In this document: positions 5,803-8,201 of the stretch, in pieces | Layout: every line of letters starts with the position of its first letter | Position numbering within the stretch: position 1 is the first letter of the stretch | Origin: Verrucomicrobiota bacterium | Lineage (GTDB): Bacteria; Verrucomicrobiota; Verrucomicrobiia; Opitutales; Opitutaceae | NCBI GenBank assembly: GCA_023386835.1 | Contig: JAEWIY010000185.1 | Location: 1-8,201, forward strand | Length of the DNA: 8,201 bases | Direction of reading: 5' to 3' | Notes under the pieces: model-generated | Seen by the model: the letters and a program-made list of their open reading frames with translations, nothing else | Told to the model about the DNA's origin: nothing | Databases searched by the model: none | Program-made: the position numbers and the translations under genes

Positions 5803-8201
5803 TTAACTTCCCTGCTCCAGGACGACCGCCTGCAGCACCGGAAACGTGAGTGTCACCCCGTCCGCGGTGGCCGCCACGGTGGGCTTGGCCAATACCGTTT
5901 TCAGATCGACCGCGTTGTCCGTCAGGATTTTGACCAGATCCGCATCGGTCGCGGTCGCGGTGCCCGTCGGCGCCACCAACGTGCGCGACGACGAAAGCAC
6001 GATCACGTGGGCGTGCACCTGCTTCGTGCCCGCCGGCATGTTCAGCGCCAAGTTGCGCCGGTCCTTGACCGGAGTGGCCTGCGGCCAGGCAAGCGAATAG
6101 CTGTATTCAAACGCCCACGACAGGCGTTCATCCGAGGTGCGGAGTGTGCCACTGAGCCGCGGGGTGGCCGGGCCGCGATGGCTGAAGAGTTGTTTGCCTC
6201 CCAGATCGCTGATGCTGGTGTCGACAGTCACCGGCCCCGGGAAGATGGACGTGCTGGAGAAGTGGGAGCTGATCTGAAGCTCGAACGGGATCGGCTGGGG
6301 CGCCGCGAGTGTCGGCCCCACGCTTCGATTAGCCGGAGGGGACGACGACGGTCCGGCGGCGAGCTCCGGTGGCAGTCCGGCCGCTTCAAGGACTTTCTGC
6401 GCAATCGCGCGGCCCTTGAGGCCCATCTGCGTGCGGAAGGTGTCCGCCTCGGTCGCGGAAGGTGTGTTGCCCGCCGCCGCGCCGCCGCCTTCCGCACCGG
6501 TGGCCTGTTTGGAGTCGAGTTGAGCGGCCTGGCGCAGTTCGCCGCCTCGTTCGGTGACGGTATCCTTACCCGCGGGCGGCTTGCCTCCGCCGGCGCCGGC
6601 AGCCGGCACACCCATCAACGTCGCCGCCACCTGCGCGGCGATCCGCATCCGCTCGGTATTCTGCTCCATCACGGTCTGCAGGTTCTGCGCCGCCTGTTTC
6701 GCCACCGCGGTCGCTCCGGCGGCCGAAGCCTGCTGCGCCGCCTGTGCGATCGCCGCCGACTGCTCGAGCCCGCTCATGTTGCGGAAGATCCCACCATTCT
6801 GCACCGCGGCCAACACCGCCGCCAACGGCGTGGGATCCGGCAGCGGAGTCGGGTTCTGGATCGTGACCACCGGCGCTGACAGCTGGCCGGGCGTGAGGTC
6901 TTCCGGCTTGGACCGCGAACCGGCTTCGATCGCCGAAATCTCCGAGGCCACGAGCGGGATCGGCGAATCCTGCCAATTCCAGAACCGTTGCAGGTCGAGC
7001 AGCTCGGCGGAGTTGAAGCGGCCCAGTACGGCTTCGGCGAATACGCCACCCGACGGCAGGGGCACGATCTCCGACTTCGGCGCCGGACGATCCAGCCCGG
7101 TGCGGGAGAGAAACGCCCGCCACGCCTCGAGGTCCGCCTGCAGGCGTTCGTCGACCGCGTCAGCGTCGGGCGGCAGGTTCATCCGGAACACGAGCAGGTT
7201 GGCGCTGACGGCCACGGGCCGCTGATCCACCAGCTGCGCCAGCGGCAGCCCGCGGAACGTAAACCGGGAAAGCAACGTCGCCACCGACGGCCCGTCGAGG
7301 CTGCGCAGGACGGCCTGGGTGTAGTGCAACCGGTAGGCCTGCAGGTGATCGCGCAGCTCGTTCAGCGATTCAGATCGCTCGAAACGCACGATCTCCACGA
7401 GTCCGGCACTCGCGCCCGGCAGCGCGATCGGGACGTCGAGCGTCTCCAGCGCGCCAAAGAGGCTGAGCTGCAACGTCAGCGAGGTCGTGACGCTCGTCGT
7501 GCCCGATGCCTGCATCGAGATGGAATGCAGCTGCCCCAACGGCAACGGCGCATCCACGTCCGCCCGCGCGGCGGTGACGTCCTTGAGCGTCACGTTACTG
7601 CCATCCTGCCGCAGGACCACGAAGCGCGCCGCTTGTCCTTGCCGCAAGGATACACCCAGCAGCATGGCGTCGTCGCTCACGTTGACGCGGTGGGTGCGGC
7701 TCGGCAGGAAGAGCCGGCCGGACAAACGGGCCAGCCGGTCCAGTTGGGACAGATCCCAGCCCGCCGCGCTGAACTGCCCCAACCGAGTGACCGGCGCGAC
7801 ATAAGGTTGTCCTTTCTCGGCAGCCTTTTCCGTGGTGGGCGTTTTCGGACCCTCGTCATCCCCGGTCGAGCTGTCGTTCGTGGCTACGGCGGCGGAAGAG
7901 AAGGTGTTGACCGCCGACAGGCCGACCGGGACGGCTGTCAAAAACGGCAGCGGCCGGGGCACCCGGGTGATGACGCGCACCGTGCCGAGCTCCGCCAGGG
8001 CTCGCGCGATGCCGGGCGACAGCGCGCCGCGGGTGAGTTCCACCCGCCAACGCTCGATCGTCGCCACGTTCTGAAAATCGAGCAGCGTGACCGGGACAAA
8101 GAGGCAAGGCTCGGTGCGCTCGAGCTGCGTCGTCACCCGAAACGCCTGCACCACTTCATAGTACTGCACCGACAGCGCGTGCATGTGGTTGTAGTTGGTC
8201 A
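5803..8201 (-). CDS. Large multi-domain protein of unknown function, first paralogue (5' end outside window)
   Basis: The frame is open at the right edge. Codons before the ATG at 8184 read TNYNH and match the other paralogue, so that ATG is internal. About 798 residues are visible; by comparison with the 1272-residue copy about 390 more lie upstream, giving roughly 1190 in all (inference). Counting from the internal Met: conserved MHALSVQYYEVVQ and PCLFVPVTLLDF (C27, the only visible cysteine); a variable linker (75-138); the conserved core (140-425) with GWDLSQLDRLARLSGR, LHYTQAVLRSLD, VFAEAVLGRF and RFWNWQDSPIP; an Ala/Gln-rich helical segment (455-525); a Gly/Pro/Ser linker holding a conserved TVTERGGELR island (542-551); and a C-terminal domain (632-793) unlike that of the paralogue apart from a short LQI...STS start. 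No membrane segment is apparent. It is the most upstream visible gene of the minus-strand cassette; its promoter lies outside. Function is unknown. Confidence 0.85.
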   Translation of the reverse strand, partial: TNYNHMHALSVQYYEVVQAFRVTTQLERTEPCLFVPVTLLDFQNVATIERWRVELTRGALSPGIARALAELGTVRVITRVPRPLPFLTAVPVGLSAVNTFSSAAVATNDSSTGDDEGPKTPTTEKAAEKGQPYVAPVTRLGQFSAAGWDLSQLDRLARLSGRLFLPSRTHRVNVSDDAMLLGVSLRQGQAARFVVLRQDGSNVTLKDVTAARADVDAPLPLGQLHSISMQASGTTSVTTSLTLQLSLFGALETLDVPIALPGASAGLVEIVRFERSESLNELRDHLQAYRLHYTQAVLRSLDGPSVATLLSRFTFRGLPLAQLVDQRPVAVSANLLVFRMNLPPDADAVDERLQADLEAWRAFLSRTGLDRPAPKSEIVPLPSGGVFAEAVLGRFNSAELLDLQRFWNWQDSPIPLVASEISAIEAGSRSKPEDLTPGQLSAPVVTIQNPTPLPDPTPLAAVLAAVQNGGIFRNMSGLEQSAAIAQAAQQASAAGATAVAKQAAQNLQTVMEQNTERMRIAAQVAATLMGVPAAGAGGGKPPAGKDTVTERGGELRQAAQLDSKQATGAEGGGAAAGNTPSATEADTFRTQMGLKGRAIAQKVLEAAGLPPELAAGPSSSPPANRSVGPTLAAPQPIPFELQISSHFSSTSIFPGPVTVDTSISDLGGKQLFSHRGPATPRLSGTLRTSDERLSWAFEYSYSLAWPQATPVKDRRNLALNMPAGTKQVHAHVIVLSSSRTLVAPTGTATATDADLVKILTDNAVDLKTVLAKPTVAATADGVTLTFPVLQAVVLEQGS
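6959..7068 (-). repeat. Conserved-core DNA block, copy in the upstream paralogue
   Basis: This is the partner of 2787-2896, about 95 of 110 bases identical by hand count and without gaps. Several differences are third-position changes that leave the protein unchanged across the 22-residue invariant stretch, which points to selection on the protein, possibly helped by gene conversion. Confidence 0.85.
8160..8201 (-). repeat. Paralogue-shared DNA block at the window edge
   Basis: This is the partner of 4135-4176 with about 39 of 42 bases identical. It shows that the upstream large gene continues past the right edge in the same frame and did not start at the internal ATG at 8184. Confidence 0.85.

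Noticed and set aside
4844..5806. 320-codon plus-strand open frame
   Set aside because: It runs antisense across two minus-strand genes and their junctions and is Arg-rich; a shadow of high GC. The minus-strand frames are supported by paralogy and a Shine-Dalgarno site.
6007..6879. 290-codon plus-strand open frame
   Set aside because: It is antisense to the conserved upstream paralogue and has low-complexity Arg-rich composition.
8182..8184. ATG as the start of the upstream large gene
   Set aside because: The codons before it (TNYNH) continue the alignment with the other paralogue up to the window edge, so it is internal.
1526..8201. Assignment of the cassette to a contractile injection system, type VI secretion or toxin-immunity locus
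   Set aside because: No sheath, tube, baseplate, ATPase, nuclease or protease motif is visible, and resemblance in layout alone is not enough.

Overview
The window is GC-rich bacterial chromosome, roughly two thirds G+C by eye, packed with coding sequence. No tRNA, rRNA, CRISPR array, transposase or phage gene is visible. Codon use, the long antisense open frames and the gene style fit a high-GC bacterium. An Opitutaceae-like Verrucomicrobiota is a weak guess that the sequence cannot prove.

Left part (1-1483, plus strand): an NAD-salvage pair. The C-terminal part of a nicotinate phosphoribosyltransferase (pncB, cut by the left edge) overlaps by ATGA with a complete nicotinamidase (pncA). Together they turn nicotinamide into nicotinate and then into nicotinate mononucleotide, feeding the Preiss-Handler route to NAD. 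This part is ordinary and confidently assigned.

Right part (1526-8201, minus strand, convergent with pncA across 42 bases): three tightly packed genes transcribed right to left. In order they are a very large protein cut by the right edge (at least 798 residues visible), a 144-residue small protein with an acidic patch near its C-terminus and a strong ribosome binding site, and a complete 1272-residue protein. The two large proteins are clear tandem paralogues. They share a conserved core, including a 22-residue stretch with no substitution and DNA blocks about 86-93% identical, but have different C-terminal domains behind Gly/Pro-rich linkers. The complete copy also has two helix-hairpin-helix-like repeats at its N-terminus and a Ser/Ala/Gly-rich predicted helical hairpin. 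I do not recognise a characterised function for any of the three.

The candidate undescribed system is this three-gene cassette: two paralogous multi-domain scaffolds with variable tails and a small partner between them. The spacing (20 and 3 bases) argues for one transcript that starts beyond the right edge. The small gene and the downstream large gene are in the same reading frame, separated only by TGA and one codon. A link between the cassette and the NAD pair is not indicated; they only share a convergent boundary.
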